DNA from: Tenebrionibacter intestinalis
GTDB lineage: Bacteria; Pseudomonadota; Gammaproteobacteria; Enterobacterales; Enterobacteriaceae
Direction: 5' to 3'
Assembly: GCF_016632365.1 (NCBI RefSeq)
Contig: NZ_JAEPBH010000001.1
Location: forward strand, 1-64,000
Length of the DNA: 64,000 nucleotides
Shown: positions 27,713 through 36,771 of the stretch, in pieces
How positions within the stretch are numbered: the stretch's first letter is position 1
How the letters are laid out: each line of letters begins with the position of its first letter
Translations under genes and position numbers: made by a program
Notes under the pieces: model-generated
Databases searched by the model: none
What the model was told of the DNA's origin: nothing
The model's input: the letters and a program-made list of their open reading frames with translations, nothing else

Positions 27713-29111
27713 TCGTATTGCGCCGCCGGAGGAAAAGAAGAGCGGCGCAGGGGGGCTTGCTGTTGGGATACTGGGCGCGCTTAAGGCGGCAGGAGGCCTG
27801 TGGTTTGGCTGGAGCGGCGAAATTGGCGATGAGCAGGCCCCGCTAAAAAAGCATTCGCACGATAATATTACCTGGGCATCCTTTGATTTGAGCGAAGAGA
27901 ATTACGAACGCTATTACTGCCAGTTCTCCAACGAAGTGCTATGGCCTGCGTTTCACTATCGACTTGATCTGGTGAAATACCAGCGCGAATCCTGGGAGGG
28001 CTACCAGCGCGTTAATGCCCTGTTGGCTGAAAAGCTCCGACCGTTGCTGAAACCCGATGATATTATCTGGGTTCACGATTATCACCTCTTACCGTTTGGC
28101 CATGAGTTGCGCAAACGTGGCGTCACGAACCGAATGGGTTTTTTCCTGCATATTCCGTTTCCAACACCGGAAATCTTCAACGCGTTACCCCCGTCTGACG
28201 CGCTGCTGGAGCAGCTTTGCGATTACGATCTGCTGGGCTTTCAGACAGAAACCGATCGCGTGGCGTTCCTTGAGTGCGTGGCTTCGCAAACTCGCCTGTC
28301 CACCGATAGCGAGGCATGCCACAGCGCCTGGGGAAAATATTTCCGCTCTGCTGTGTATCCTATCGGTATTGAACCCGATGAGATTGCCGAACAAGCCGCT
28401 GAAGCGCTGCCGCCAAAGTTGGCGGAATTGAAAAAAGAATTAGGCAGCATCCGCAATATTTTTTCCGTGGAACGGCTGGACTACTCGAAAGGGCTGCCGG
28501 AACGTTTTCTGGCGTTTGAATCCCTGCTGGAAAATTATCCTCAACACCGGGGAAAAATCCGCTACACCCAGATTGCGCCGACCTCACGGGGCGATGTACA
28601 GGCTTATCAGGATATCCGGCATCAGCTTGAAACCGAGGCAGGGCGGATTAATGGCAAATACGGTCAGCTTGGCTGGACGCCGCTTTACTATCTGAATCAA
28701 CATTTTGATCGACGACTGTTGATGAAAATCTATCGTTACGCAGATGTCGGGCTGGTCACGCCATTACGCGATGGCATGAATCTGGTGGCGAAAGAATATG
28801 TCGCGGCGCAGAATCCGGAAAACCCGGGCGTGTTGGTGCTGTCGCAGTTTGCCGGAGCGGCCCAGGAGCTGACGTCGGCGCTGATCGTTAACCCCTACGA
28901 TCGCGATGACGTGGCCAGTGCGCTACACAGAGCGTTGACAATGCCGCTTACTGAGCGTCTGTCGCGCCATAGCGAAATGCTGGATGTGGTGCGCCGTAAC
29001 GATATTAACTGCTGGCAACAGACGTTTCTTCGCGACCTAAAGGCTATCGCGCCCCGCACTGAGGCAAGCCAGTTGCGCGACAAAGTGGCGACATTTCCAA
29101 AGCTTGCTTAA
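27687..29111 (+). CDS. otsA: Trehalose-6-phosphate synthase OtsA
   Basis: Transfers glucose from UDP-glucose to glucose-6-phosphate. It is a GT20 enzyme of 474 residues, as in E. coli. Landmarks are the N-terminal [25 protein letters not shown] (donor site), [33 protein letters not shown] and [24 protein letters not shown] upstream gives a strong ribosome site inside otsB. In E. coli the next genes are uspC and the flhDC-mot-che-flh clusters; here norR follows. Confidence 0.96.
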   Translation: MSRLIVVSNRIAPPEEKKSGAGGLAVGILGALKAAGGLWFGWSGEIGDEQAPLKKHSHDNITWASFDLSEENYERYYCQFSNEVLWPAFHYRLDLVKYQRESWEGYQRVNALLAEKLRPLLKPDDIIWVHDYHLLPFGHELRKRGVTNRMGFFLHIPFPTPEIFNALPPSDALLEQLCDYDLLGFQTETDRVAFLECVASQTRLSTDSEACHSAWGKYFRSAVYPIGIEPDEIAEQAAEALPPKLAELKKELGSIRNIFSVERLDYSKGLPERFLAFESLLENYPQHRGKIRYTQIAPTSRGDVQAYQDIRHQLETEAGRINGKYGQLGWTPLYYLNQHFDRRLLMKIYRYADVGLVTPLRDGMNLVAKEYVAAQNPENPGVLVLSQFAGAAQELTSALIVNPYDRDDVASALHRALTMPLTERLSRHSEMLDVVRRNDINCWQQTFLRDLKAIAPRTEASQLRDKVATFPKLA

Positions 29112-29222
29112 GAGAACCGGTACGCTGCCTGTCCTTTGACGCATTACGGCCAGCGATCCGGCTGGCCGAATCGCCGCCCGCAGGCAGCCTGTGGGAGATA
29201 ACGCCTGTTCCCTTGTGCAGGC

Positions 29223-30746
29223 TTATTTGATCCCCAGCCTTTTGGCCAGCCGGTGCAGATTTGCGACATTGACCCCCAGTTCACGCGCAGCGGAGGTCCA
29301 GTTGCCGCCGCTGCGTTTTAACGCAGCGCGCAGCGTCTGGCGTTGAAAATCGTCCGTCGCTTCGCGCAGCGTAACGCCCGGGCTGGCAGGTTTTGACACA
29401 GAGAGCGGCTGAGCCGGTTGTATCGCCGCCTGCGGCCTGAGTGCGAAATTGCCAGGCTCAAGCAATACGTCATCGCCTGGACGTGCGGCGCGCGCAAGGA
29501 CAATAGCGCGATAAATAGCGTGTTCAAGTTCGCGAATGTTGCCGGGCCAGTGGTACTGGCGCAGCAACGTTAGCGCCGGTTGGCTGATTGCTACGCCTGA
29601 CAGCCCCAGTCGTATTCTGCTCTGCTCACAGAAAAAACCCGCCAGCAGAGCGATATCATCGCCGCGCTCGCGCAGTGGCGGTACCGATAGCGGGAAAACG
29701 CTCAGGCGATGAAACAGGTCAGCGCGGAAATTACCGTCCAGCACTTCCTGTTTAAGTTCCCGGTTGGTTGCGGCCAGTATCCGCACGTCGACGCGCAAGC
29801 TGCGGTCATCGCCCACGCGTTGCAGGTCGCCGTACTGTAAAACGCGCAGTAGCTTAGCCTGAAGCGGCAGCGACAGTTCGCCAATTTCATCAAGGAACAG
29901 CGTTCCCTGATCGGCCATCTCAAATTTGCCGCTGCGATTGCTGATAGCGCCGGTAAACGCCCCTTTTACGTGGCCGAACAGCTCGCTTTCCGCCACGCTC
30001 TCCGGCAGCGCGGCGCAGTTGAGGTAAACCAGCGGTTTATCGGCGCGCCCGGAGGCGCGGTGTATGGCGCGCGCCACCAGCTCTTTACCTGTACCGGTTT
30101 CGCCGCTTATCAATACGTTGAGATCCGACGGCGCCACAATATCTATCTCTTTTTTCAGTTGAATCATTCCGGCAGACAGGCCAATCATCTCGCTCTCAGA
30201 GGCGTCGCCGCTCACCTGACGCGGCGCAGGCAGGCCGTTATACCCTTCGAGCTGCTCAATGAGCAGCGCATTGTTGAGCGCCCCTGCCGCCAGCGCGGCA
30301 ATCAGGCGAAGCTCGTCATCGCTGAAACTGTCAAACTGAGTAGGGTTCATGCCATCCAGCGTCAGCGCGCCTATCAGCGTCTGGCTGGCAAATAGCGGCA
30401 GCCCGACGCAGGCGTGTACTTTGAGCGCCTCCTGGCCGGGGATAAGGCCATCGTAAGGATCGGGCAATGAGCTGTCAGCCGGGAAGCGCACTACGTCGCC
30501 TGCGCGGGCGATAGCCTCAAGCCGTGGATGCGCGGAAAGCGCAAAGCGTCGGCCGAGGACGTCTGTTGACAGTCCGTCAATAGCCAGTGGGCGAAACTGA
30601 TGTTGTTCATAGCGCAGTAGCGCGGAGGCGTCGCAGGCCAGCATAGTGCGCAACGTGCCGATCAGGCGCTGGAAACGGTCCTCGTGCGTTATGCCGCTTT
30701 GTAGCTCAATGGCAATTCTGGCAAGCAGGTCGATAGACAGGCTCAT
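29223..30746 (-). CDS. norR: Nitric-oxide-responsive activator NorR
   Basis: A sigma-54-dependent activator that senses nitric oxide through a mononuclear iron in its N-terminal GAF domain (residues 1-165) and switches on norVW. The AAA+ domain has Walker A GETGTGKE, the sigma-54 contact loop GAFTGA and FLDEIGEL. The C-terminal helix-turn-helix ends [14 protein letters not shown]. The ATG at 30744-30746, after GGAGCGCCACC, matches the E. coli N terminus and gives 507 residues. It is divergent from norV and shares the control region with it. Confidence 0.95.
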   Translation of the reverse strand: MSLSIDLLARIAIELQSGITHEDRFQRLIGTLRTMLACDASALLRYEQHQFRPLAIDGLSTDVLGRRFALSAHPRLEAIARAGDVVRFPADSSLPDPYDGLIPGQEALKVHACVGLPLFASQTLIGALTLDGMNPTQFDSFSDDELRLIAALAAGALNNALLIEQLEGYNGLPAPRQVSGDASESEMIGLSAGMIQLKKEIDIVAPSDLNVLISGETGTGKELVARAIHRASGRADKPLVYLNCAALPESVAESELFGHVKGAFTGAISNRSGKFEMADQGTLFLDEIGELSLPLQAKLLRVLQYGDLQRVGDDRSLRVDVRILAATNRELKQEVLDGNFRADLFHRLSVFPLSVPPLRERGDDIALLAGFFCEQSRIRLGLSGVAISQPALTLLRQYHWPGNIRELEHAIYRAIVLARAARPGDDVLLEPGNFALRPQAAIQPAQPLSVSKPASPGVTLREATDDFQRQTLRAALKRSGGNWTSAARELGVNVANLHRLAKRLGIK

Positions 30747-30762
30747 GGTGGCGCTCCTCATA

Positions 30763-30773
30763 GTCATTAAGAC
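30763..30773. promoter_or_regulatory. NorR binding site 1
   Basis: GTCATTAAGAC fits the NorR enhancer core GT-N7-AC. It lies in the norR-norV gap, nearest to the norR start. Confidence 0.85.
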
Positions 30774-30782
30774 AATTACAGT

Positions 30783-30793
30783 GTCTTAATGAC
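30783..30793. promoter_or_regulatory. NorR binding site 2
   Basis: GTCTTAATGAC is the reverse complement of the core in sites 1 and 3 and fits GT-N7-AC. It starts 20 bases from site 1. Confidence 0.85.
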
Positions 30794-30806
30794 ACCGATT
30801 AACTTA

Positions 30807-30817
30807 GTCATTAAGAC
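30807..30817. promoter_or_regulatory. NorR binding site 3
   Basis: GTCATTAAGAC is identical to site 1. Three sites are the number needed by E. coli NorR for its active oligomer. Confidence 0.85.
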
Positions 30818-30872
30818 TATGGCAAACGGCGGGTAAATAAAAAAACATATAAAAATCAGTTAAATAAAAAGT

Positions 30873-30888
30873 TGGCACGTAACTTGAT
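30873..30888 (+). promoter_or_regulatory. Sigma-54 promoter of norVW
   Basis: TGGCACGTAACTTGAT matches the -24/-12 consensus TGGCAC-N5-TTGC, with the final C replaced by A. It is 44 bases before the norV start and 56 bases after NorR site 3. Confidence 0.8.
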
Positions 30889-30931
30889 ATCTAACCGGTA
30901 AGCATTCATAAAATAGCGACCGAGGTTAAAG

Positions 30932-32386
30932 ATGTCTATTCACGTTAAGAACAATATTCACTGGGTTGGTCAGCGCGACTGGGAAGTCCGTGATTTTCAT
31001 GGCACCGAGTATAAAACGCTTAAGGGCAGCAGCTATAACAGCTACCTGATCCGCGAAGGCAAGAACGTGCTGATTGATACCGTGGATCATAAATTCTCAC
31101 GTGATTTTGTGCAGAACCTGCGTGCCGAAATCGACCTGAACGATATCGACTATATCATTATCAACCATGCTGAAGAAGACCATGCGGGCGCGCTGTCTGA
31201 ACTGATGGCCTGCATTCCGAATACGCCGATTTACTGCACCGCAAATGGTATTGACTCCATTAACGGCCATCACCATCATCCGGAATGGAACTTCAATGTG
31301 GTTAAAACCGGCGATACGCTGGATATCGGCAATGGCAAGCAGTTGATTTTCGTAGAGACGCCAATGCTGCACTGGCCGGACAGCATGATGACCTATATGA
31401 CCGGTGACGCCGTGCTGTTCAGTAATGACGCATTCGGTCAGCACTACTGTGATGAGCATCTGTTTAATGATGAAGTAGACCAGGCGGAACTGTTCGAGCA
31501 GTGCCAGCGCTATTACGCCAATATCCTGACGCCGTTTAGCCGCCTGGTGACGCCGAAGATCACTGAAATTCTGGGCTTCAACCTGCCGGTAGATATGATT
31601 GCCACTTCGCACGGCGTGGTATGGCGCGACAACCCGACACAGATTGTTGAGCTGTATCTGAAGTGGGCCGCCGACTACCAGGAAGATCGCATTACTATCT
31701 TCTACGATACCATGTCCAACAACACGCGTATGATGGCGGACGCTATCGCTCAGGGCATCAACGAAGTTGACCCACGCGTGGCGGTAAAAATCTTTAACGT
31801 AGCGCGCCACGATAAAAATGAAATTCTGACGAATGTTTTTCGTTCCAAAGGCGTGCTGGTAGGCACTTCCACCATGAACAACGTCATGATGCCGAAAGTC
31901 GCCGGGCTGGTGGAGGAGATGACGGGCCTGCGTTTTCGCAACAAGCGCGCCAGCGCATTTGGTTCTCACGGCTGGAGCGGCGGTGCGGTTGACCGGCTTT
32001 CCACACGCCTGCAGGATGCCGGCTTTGAAATGTCATTGAGCCTGAAGGCGAAATGGCGTCCGGATAGCGATGCGCTGGCGCTGTGTCGCCAGCATGGCCG
32101 TGATATCGCACGCCAGTGGGCGCTCGCGCCGTTGCCGCAGGCATCGTGTGCAACCGCAGCCGTAGCAGCGCCTGCCGCCGCCGACGCCGGGCAGCCTGCT
32201 GGCGCCGATTTGGGCCCGAAAATGCAGTGCAGCGTTTGCCAGTGGATCTACGATCCGCAGCAGGGGGAACCACAGCAGGGCGTGGCGCCTGGCACCCCGT
32301 GGAGTGAAGTGCCGGACGCCTTCCTGTGTCCGGAATGTTCGCTGGGTAAAGATGTGTTCGACGTACTGGCATCGGAGGCGAAATGA
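30932..32386 (+). CDS. norV: Flavorubredoxin NorV, nitric oxide reductase
   Basis: Reduces NO to nitrous oxide in the cytoplasm under low oxygen. Three domains are in order. The first is a metallo-beta-lactamase-like di-iron domain with H79-x-E81-x-D83-H84 (HAEEDHAG). The second is a flavodoxin domain starting about residue 250 ([19 protein letters not shown]) with an FMN loop ([10 protein letters not shown]). The third is a C-terminal rubredoxin with two C-x2-C pairs ([17 protein letters not shown]) after an alanine-rich linker. It is 484 residues (479 in E. coli). Its stop overlaps the norW start by four bases. Confidence 0.96.
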   Translation: MSIHVKNNIHWVGQRDWEVRDFHGTEYKTLKGSSYNSYLIREGKNVLIDTVDHKFSRDFVQNLRAEIDLNDIDYIIINHAEEDHAGALSELMACIPNTPIYCTANGIDSINGHHHHPEWNFNVVKTGDTLDIGNGKQLIFVETPMLHWPDSMMTYMTGDAVLFSNDAFGQHYCDEHLFNDEVDQAELFEQCQRYYANILTPFSRLVTPKITEILGFNLPVDMIATSHGVVWRDNPTQIVELYLKWAADYQEDRITIFYDTMSNNTRMMADAIAQGINEVDPRVAVKIFNVARHDKNEILTNVFRSKGVLVGTSTMNNVMMPKVAGLVEEMTGLRFRNKRASAFGSHGWSGGAVDRLSTRLQDAGFEMSLSLKAKWRPDSDALALCRQHGRDIARQWALAPLPQASCATAAVAAPAAADAGQPAGADLGPKMQCSVCQWIYDPQQGEPQQGVAPGTPWSEVPDAFLCPECSLGKDVFDVLASEAK

Positions 32387-33516
32387 GCGACGGTATCGTC
32401 ATTATCGGTTCGGGCTTTGCCGCCCGTCAGTTGGTGAAAAATATCCGCAAGTTCGACGTTGAAATGCCGTTGACGATGATCGCCGCCGACAGCATTGATG
32501 AGTACAACAAGCCCGATCTCAGCCATGTAATGAGCAACAACCAGCGCGCCGACGACATGACTCGCCAGCGGGCCGGCGAGTTTGCCGAGCAGTTTAACGT
32601 GCGGTTATTTCCCAAAATTTGGGTTACCGACATCGATCCGGTTCAGCGCATAGTGAAGAGTCGCGATCGCCAATGGCGCTACGACAGCCTGGTGCTGGCC
32701 ACCGGATCCAGCGCGCTGCTGCCGCCAGTGCCGGGGCATGAACTGATGTTGACGCTCAATAGCCAGGATGAATATCGTGCGGCGGAAAGCCGCCTGCGCA
32801 AAGCGCAGCGGGTGCTTATCCTTGGCGGCGGCCTGATTGGCTGCGAGCTGGCGATGGACTTCTGCCGCGCCGGTAAGCAGGTCACCCTGGTGGACAATAG
32901 CGCTTCGCTGCTGTCTTCGCTGATGCCGCCGGAAGTGAGCGCGCGCCTTCAGCGTCGTCTGAGTGAAATGGGCGTGGAGATTATACTCAGCCAGCAGTTA
33001 GCCGCGCTGCAACGCGACGGTGACGTGCTGACGGCAGTACTGGCAAACGGCCGCCGTATTGAAGCGGACGAAGCGATAGCGGCTATCGGCCTGCGCGCCG
33101 GCACGGCCCTGGCGCAACACGCCGGGTTGACGGTGAATCGCGGCATCGTGGTTGATGGCGCGCTCGGCACATCACACGAACACATTTATGCGCTGGGCGA
33201 CTGCGCGGAAATTAACGGCCAGTTGATGCCATTCCTGCAACCCATTCAACTGAGCGCCATGACGCTGGCAAAAAATTTGACCGGCCAGCAGGCGCGCCTG
33301 ACGCTGCCGCCAATGCTGGTAAAAATCAAAACGCCAGAGCTGCCGTTACAGTTGGCGGGGGAGACTCGCCGCGCCGATCTTAACTGGCAGATCCTCGCCG
33401 GCTCGCAAGGGCTGGTGGCAAAAGGCTATGATAGCGAGCAACAGCTTCGCGCTTTTGTCGTGAGTGAAGAGCAGATGCCCCAGGCGTTCACGCTGCTGCG
33501 CGAGCTTGTGCAGTAA
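32383..33516 (+). CDS. norW: NADH:flavorubredoxin reductase NorW
   Basis: Passes electrons from NADH to the rubredoxin domain of NorV. It is an FAD/NAD(P)-dependent oxidoreductase of 377 residues: FAD-binding [11 protein letters not shown] at the N terminus, [16 protein letters not shown], an NADH-binding [13 protein letters not shown] near residue 147 and the second FAD motif YALGDCAEI. The start overlaps norV, and both are under the sigma-54 promoter. Confidence 0.95.
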   Translation: MSDGIVIIGSGFAARQLVKNIRKFDVEMPLTMIAADSIDEYNKPDLSHVMSNNQRADDMTRQRAGEFAEQFNVRLFPKIWVTDIDPVQRIVKSRDRQWRYDSLVLATGSSALLPPVPGHELMLTLNSQDEYRAAESRLRKAQRVLILGGGLIGCELAMDFCRAGKQVTLVDNSASLLSSLMPPEVSARLQRRLSEMGVEIILSQQLAALQRDGDVLTAVLANGRRIEADEAIAAIGLRAGTALAQHAGLTVNRGIVVDGALGTSHEHIYALGDCAEINGQLMPFLQPIQLSAMTLAKNLTGQQARLTLPPMLVKIKTPELPLQLAGETRRADLNWQILAGSQGLVAKGYDSEQQLRAFVVSEEQMPQAFTLLRELVQ

Positions 33517-33582
33517 CGGTCTTAACCTCAGCGCGCAGAGATGCGCGTAGTACCTTGCCGGTCGAACGGCTTTTGTTGTTTT

Positions 33583-33607
33583 GCCCCGTTTTACGGGGCT
33601 TTTTTTC
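33583..33607 (+). terminator. Terminator of norVW
   Basis: GCCCCG and CGGGGC form a stem around TTTTA, followed by a seven-T run. It is 67 bases after the norW stop. Confidence 0.88.
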
Positions 33608-33994
33608 TCGGGTTTCCTGTTTCGACGTTTGGTTTACTGCGTTTCGCCGTTTTATCACCCGCTGGTTTCGGACCAATAAACGGGAAGCGATTTTATATCC
33701 GTTACAGCCACGTCCTGCCTCATCTGCTGGAGATGAGCATGCCCACGCTCCCCTGTGGTAAGAGCGCCGTCAGCGAATGAGGCTGCCGCTTCTTACCGTG
33801 TCATAATAGTTGAAATAATAATTTCTATAATTTCAAACCACTGTTTTATAAATAAGTGAATTCGGTATCTTCACCTTTTGTATTTTTGCCAAAAAATTGC
33901 ATGCGTGGCAAAAACGCAAAGGTTTCTGCGCCGCTGTGCTTTTACTTTAGCTGTGAGGCATTCCCACGGTTGAAATTCAGCAAGGGTGGTGGCA
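33608..33994. other. Intergenic control region before rhiT
   Basis: No gene is visible. The only element I can name is the KdgR-like site at 33809-33828, in an AT-rich part of the region. Confidence 0.5.
33809..33828. promoter_or_regulatory. KdgR-like operator before rhiT
   Basis: TTGAAATAATAATTTCTA fits the KdgR half-site pattern TGAAA-N6-TTTCA with one mismatch in the last base. A further TTTCA follows at 33831-33835. In Dickeya, rhiTN is under KdgR control, which supports the call, but this is a motif match only. Confidence 0.5.
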
Positions 33995-35578
33995 ATGAAA
34001 ACACGCAAAATTGGCCTGGTAAATTACCTGGCTTACGGGTCGGGAGATTTTCTCGGCGCAGGTACAACGGCGCTGACGGCGGCCTGGCTACTTTATTTTT
34101 ATACAACGTTCTGCGGGCTGTCGCCCGTTGAGGCGACGTTTATTTTTGCAGCGGCGCGGGTGTTGGATGCCGTTGTAAGCCCTCTGATGGGTTTTTTGAC
34201 CGATAACTTCGGCTCAACGCGTCTGGGGCGGCGTTTTGGTCGCCGTAAGTTCTTTATCCTGCTCGGCATTCCGCTGGTTTTCAGCTACAGCCTGATGTGG
34301 GTTGGCGATATGGGGTTTATCTATTACCTCTTAACGTATCTGGTCTTTGATGTGGTCTATACCATGATTCTGGTGCCTTACGAGACGCTGGCGCCAGAAA
34401 TGACTGACGATTTCAAACAGAAAACGCGCTTTTCCGGCGCGCGCATTGCGCTGGCCCAGCTCTCCGCTATTCTTGCCGCTTTTCTGCCAGGTATTTTGCT
34501 CAATATCTTCGGCAAGGAAAATGCGATCTCTTTCTTTTATGCAAGCCTGGTATTTTCATCGCTGTGCGCGGTGGTGCTGACGCTGGTGTGGTTTTTCACC
34601 TGGGAGCGCCCGCGTGAAGCCTGGACGGCTGAACAACTGCGCGCCGAGGAAGAAAAGAAATCGCTGACGCTGCGCCAGAGTCTGCAACGCCTGAACACAG
34701 AGCTTACGTCAACGTTGCGCATTCGCATTTTCCGCCAGCATCTCGGTATGTATCTTGGCGGTTATATCGCACAGGATGTCTTTAATGCCGTCTTTACCTA
34801 TTACGTTGTCTTTGTGCTGATGCAAAGCGCCTCCGTCGCGTCCAGCCTGCTCGGTACGATGGCGATACTTCAGTTTGTAGCGGTTATTGCAATGATTCCG
34901 CTGTGTATCCGCTTCGGCCCGGCGCCGTCTTATCGCATGGTGGTGGTGCTGTTCGGCCTTAGCTCGCTGGCCTACGCCGGACTGTGGTATGCCGGTATGA
35001 GCGACAGCATGTCTCTGCTGGTATTGATCTCGGCCTTCGCCGGCCTGGGACGCGGCGGTATCAATTATGTGCCCTGGAACACTTACACCTACATCGCTGA
35101 TGTCGATGAAGCGATAACCGGCCAGCGTCGCGAGGGCATTTTCGCCGGGATCATGACGCTGACGCGCAAAGCATCGCAGGCGGGGGCGGTTATGCTGGTG
35201 GGCATTGTTATGCAGTTGTCCGGATTTACCTCCGGCCAGAGCAGCCAGCCGCCTGCGGTTAGCCACACCATCCTGCTGATTCTTAGCGTTGGCACCGTGG
35301 CGGTGCTCTGTATCGGCTTTCTGATTTCCCTGCGTTTTAAACTCAATCTGCATACGCATGGCGTACTGCGCCAGGAAACGGAAAAAATGCGCGTCGCCGG
35401 CCGTATCACGCCGGAAAATATTACGCCCGCAGCGCGCGCTACGGTAGAGCAACTGGCGGGTATGCCATATGAGTCGCTGTGGGGCAATAACAACATTGGC
35501 TATCTGAACCGCCACAAGCCCGCCGCGCCGCGCCTGAATGCCGCGCCTGTCCTGAATTCGTCCTTAGATAGAGGTTAA
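33995..35578 (+). CDS. rhiT: GPH-family sugar symporter, RhiT-like rhamnogalacturonide transporter
   Basis: An integral membrane protein of 527 residues with about 12 hydrophobic helices. It has the GPH (glycoside-pentoside-hexuronide:cation symporter) features DAVVSPLMGFLTDNF and GRRFGRRKFFILLG near helices 2-3. The conserved YETLAPEMTDDF follows helix 4. The next gene encodes a GH105 hydrolase, the same pair as rhiT-rhiN of Dickeya, where RhiT imports unsaturated rhamnogalacturonides from pectin. The ATG at 33995 has AAGGG upstream; a GTG at 33986 is possible. The exact substrate is inferred from the neighbour. Confidence 0.8.
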   Translation: MKTRKIGLVNYLAYGSGDFLGAGTTALTAAWLLYFYTTFCGLSPVEATFIFAAARVLDAVVSPLMGFLTDNFGSTRLGRRFGRRKFFILLGIPLVFSYSLMWVGDMGFIYYLLTYLVFDVVYTMILVPYETLAPEMTDDFKQKTRFSGARIALAQLSAILAAFLPGILLNIFGKENAISFFYASLVFSSLCAVVLTLVWFFTWERPREAWTAEQLRAEEEKKSLTLRQSLQRLNTELTSTLRIRIFRQHLGMYLGGYIAQDVFNAVFTYYVVFVLMQSASVASSLLGTMAILQFVAVIAMIPLCIRFGPAPSYRMVVVLFGLSSLAYAGLWYAGMSDSMSLLVLISAFAGLGRGGINYVPWNTYTYIADVDEAITGQRREGIFAGIMTLTRKASQAGAVMLVGIVMQLSGFTSGQSSQPPAVSHTILLILSVGTVAVLCIGFLISLRFKLNLHTHGVLRQETEKMRVAGRITPENITPAARATVEQLAGMPYESLWGNNNIGYLNRHKPAAPRLNAAPVLNSSLDRG

Positions 35579-35582
35579 GTTG

Positions 35583-36722
35583 ATGAAGATCTATCCCGTA
35601 AAACACAGCCCGCTGCTGCGCCAACCAGAGCGCTTTATTACCCGCGATGCGCTAAAAGCGCTGATTAACCGAGTGACCGATAATCTGGTTGCTATCCGCG
35701 ATGAAACGGGAGAGTTTTTGCTGCGCCTGGATGACGGGCGGGTGATTGATACCAAAGGCTGGGCGGGCTGGGAGTGGACTCACGGCGTCGGACTATACGG
35801 CATCTGGCAGTATTATCACCAGACCGGCGATACGAAAATGCGCGATATTATCGACAACTGGTTTAAAGAACGCTTTGCTGAAGGCGCGACGACGAAAAAC
35901 GTCAATACAATGGCGCCGTTTCTGACGCTGGCTTACCGCTATGAAGAAACGCGCGATCCGAAACTGCTGGTGTGGCTTGAAAGCTGGGCTGAGTGGGCGA
36001 TGCATCAAATGCCGCGCACGCAGGCGGGCGGTATGCAGCACGTAACGCTGGCTGAGGAAAATAACCAGCAGTTGTGGGATGACACGCTGATGATGACGGT
36101 GTTGCCGCTGACGAAAATCGGCAAACTGCTTAACCGGCCTGATTATGTGGAAGAGGCGGCTTACCAGTTTATGGTACACGTACAGTACCTGATGGACAGA
36201 GAAACCGGCCTGTGGTTCCACGGCTGGAGCTTTGATGGCAACCACAATTTTGCCAGGGCGCGCTGGGCGCGCGGCAATAGCTGGCTGACAATGGTTATTC
36301 CGGATTTTCTTGAGCTGGTGGATTTGCCTGAGAATAATGCCGTGCGGCGCTGGCTGATTCAGGTGCTGGAAAGCCAGGCGGCGGCGCTGGCGCGCTGCCA
36401 GGATGATAGCGGCCTGTGGCACACGCTGCTTGACGATCCGCAGGCGTATACCGAGGCCTCCGCCAGCGCTGGATTCGCCTATGGCCTGATGAAAGCGGTG
36501 CGCAAGCGCTATATCAGTGAGGAGTATGCGGCAGTCGCGCAAAAAGCGGTGCGCGGCGTTGTGGAGAATATTTCTGACGACGGCGAACTGTTACAGGTAT
36601 CGTTTGGCACCGGTATGGGGAGCGATTTAGATTTCTATCGCAATATTCCCCGCACCTCTATGCCCTATGGCCAGGCGATGGCGATTTTGTGCCTGGCGGA
36701 GTACTTAAGAGGCTATTACTGA
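35583..36722 (+). CDS. rhiN: Unsaturated rhamnogalacturonyl hydrolase (GH105), RhiN-like
   Basis: Splits the unsaturated galacturonyl residue from rhamnogalacturonan disaccharides in the cytoplasm; no signal peptide is visible. GH105/YteR features include WTHGVGLYGIWQYY, the catalytic WDDT at residues 165-168, FHGWSFDGNHNFARARWARGNSW and TEASASAGFAYGL. It is 379 residues, normal for the family. The ATG at 35583, after GAGG, begins five bases after the rhiT stop, so the two form one operon. Products would be rhamnose and an unsaturated uronate. Confidence 0.87.
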   Translation: MKIYPVKHSPLLRQPERFITRDALKALINRVTDNLVAIRDETGEFLLRLDDGRVIDTKGWAGWEWTHGVGLYGIWQYYHQTGDTKMRDIIDNWFKERFAEGATTKNVNTMAPFLTLAYRYEETRDPKLLVWLESWAEWAMHQMPRTQAGGMQHVTLAEENNQQLWDDTLMMTVLPLTKIGKLLNRPDYVEEAAYQFMVHVQYLMDRETGLWFHGWSFDGNHNFARARWARGNSWLTMVIPDFLELVDLPENNAVRRWLIQVLESQAAALARCQDDSGLWHTLLDDPQAYTEASASAGFAYGLMKAVRKRYISEEYAAVAQKAVRGVVENISDDGELLQVSFGTGMGSDLDFYRNIPRTSMPYGQAMAILCLAEYLRGYY

Positions 36723-36771
36723 GCGTTTATGCCCATCCATACGGATGGGCAAACATAGCGCGCCGCTGCTT

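Noticed and set aside
29149-29168. Palindrome GGCCAGC-GATCC-GCTGGCC-like between convergent otsA and norR
   Set aside because: There is no T-run on either strand, so I cannot call it a terminator with confidence.
31097-31969. 290-codon open frame on the minus strand
   Set aside because: Antisense shadow of norV, caused by GC-rich codon use.
36731-36750. Hairpin GCCCATCC-ATAC-GGATGGGC between convergent rhiN and the KAP gene
   Set aside because: No T-run on either strand; it may stabilise mRNA ends but is not supported as a terminator.
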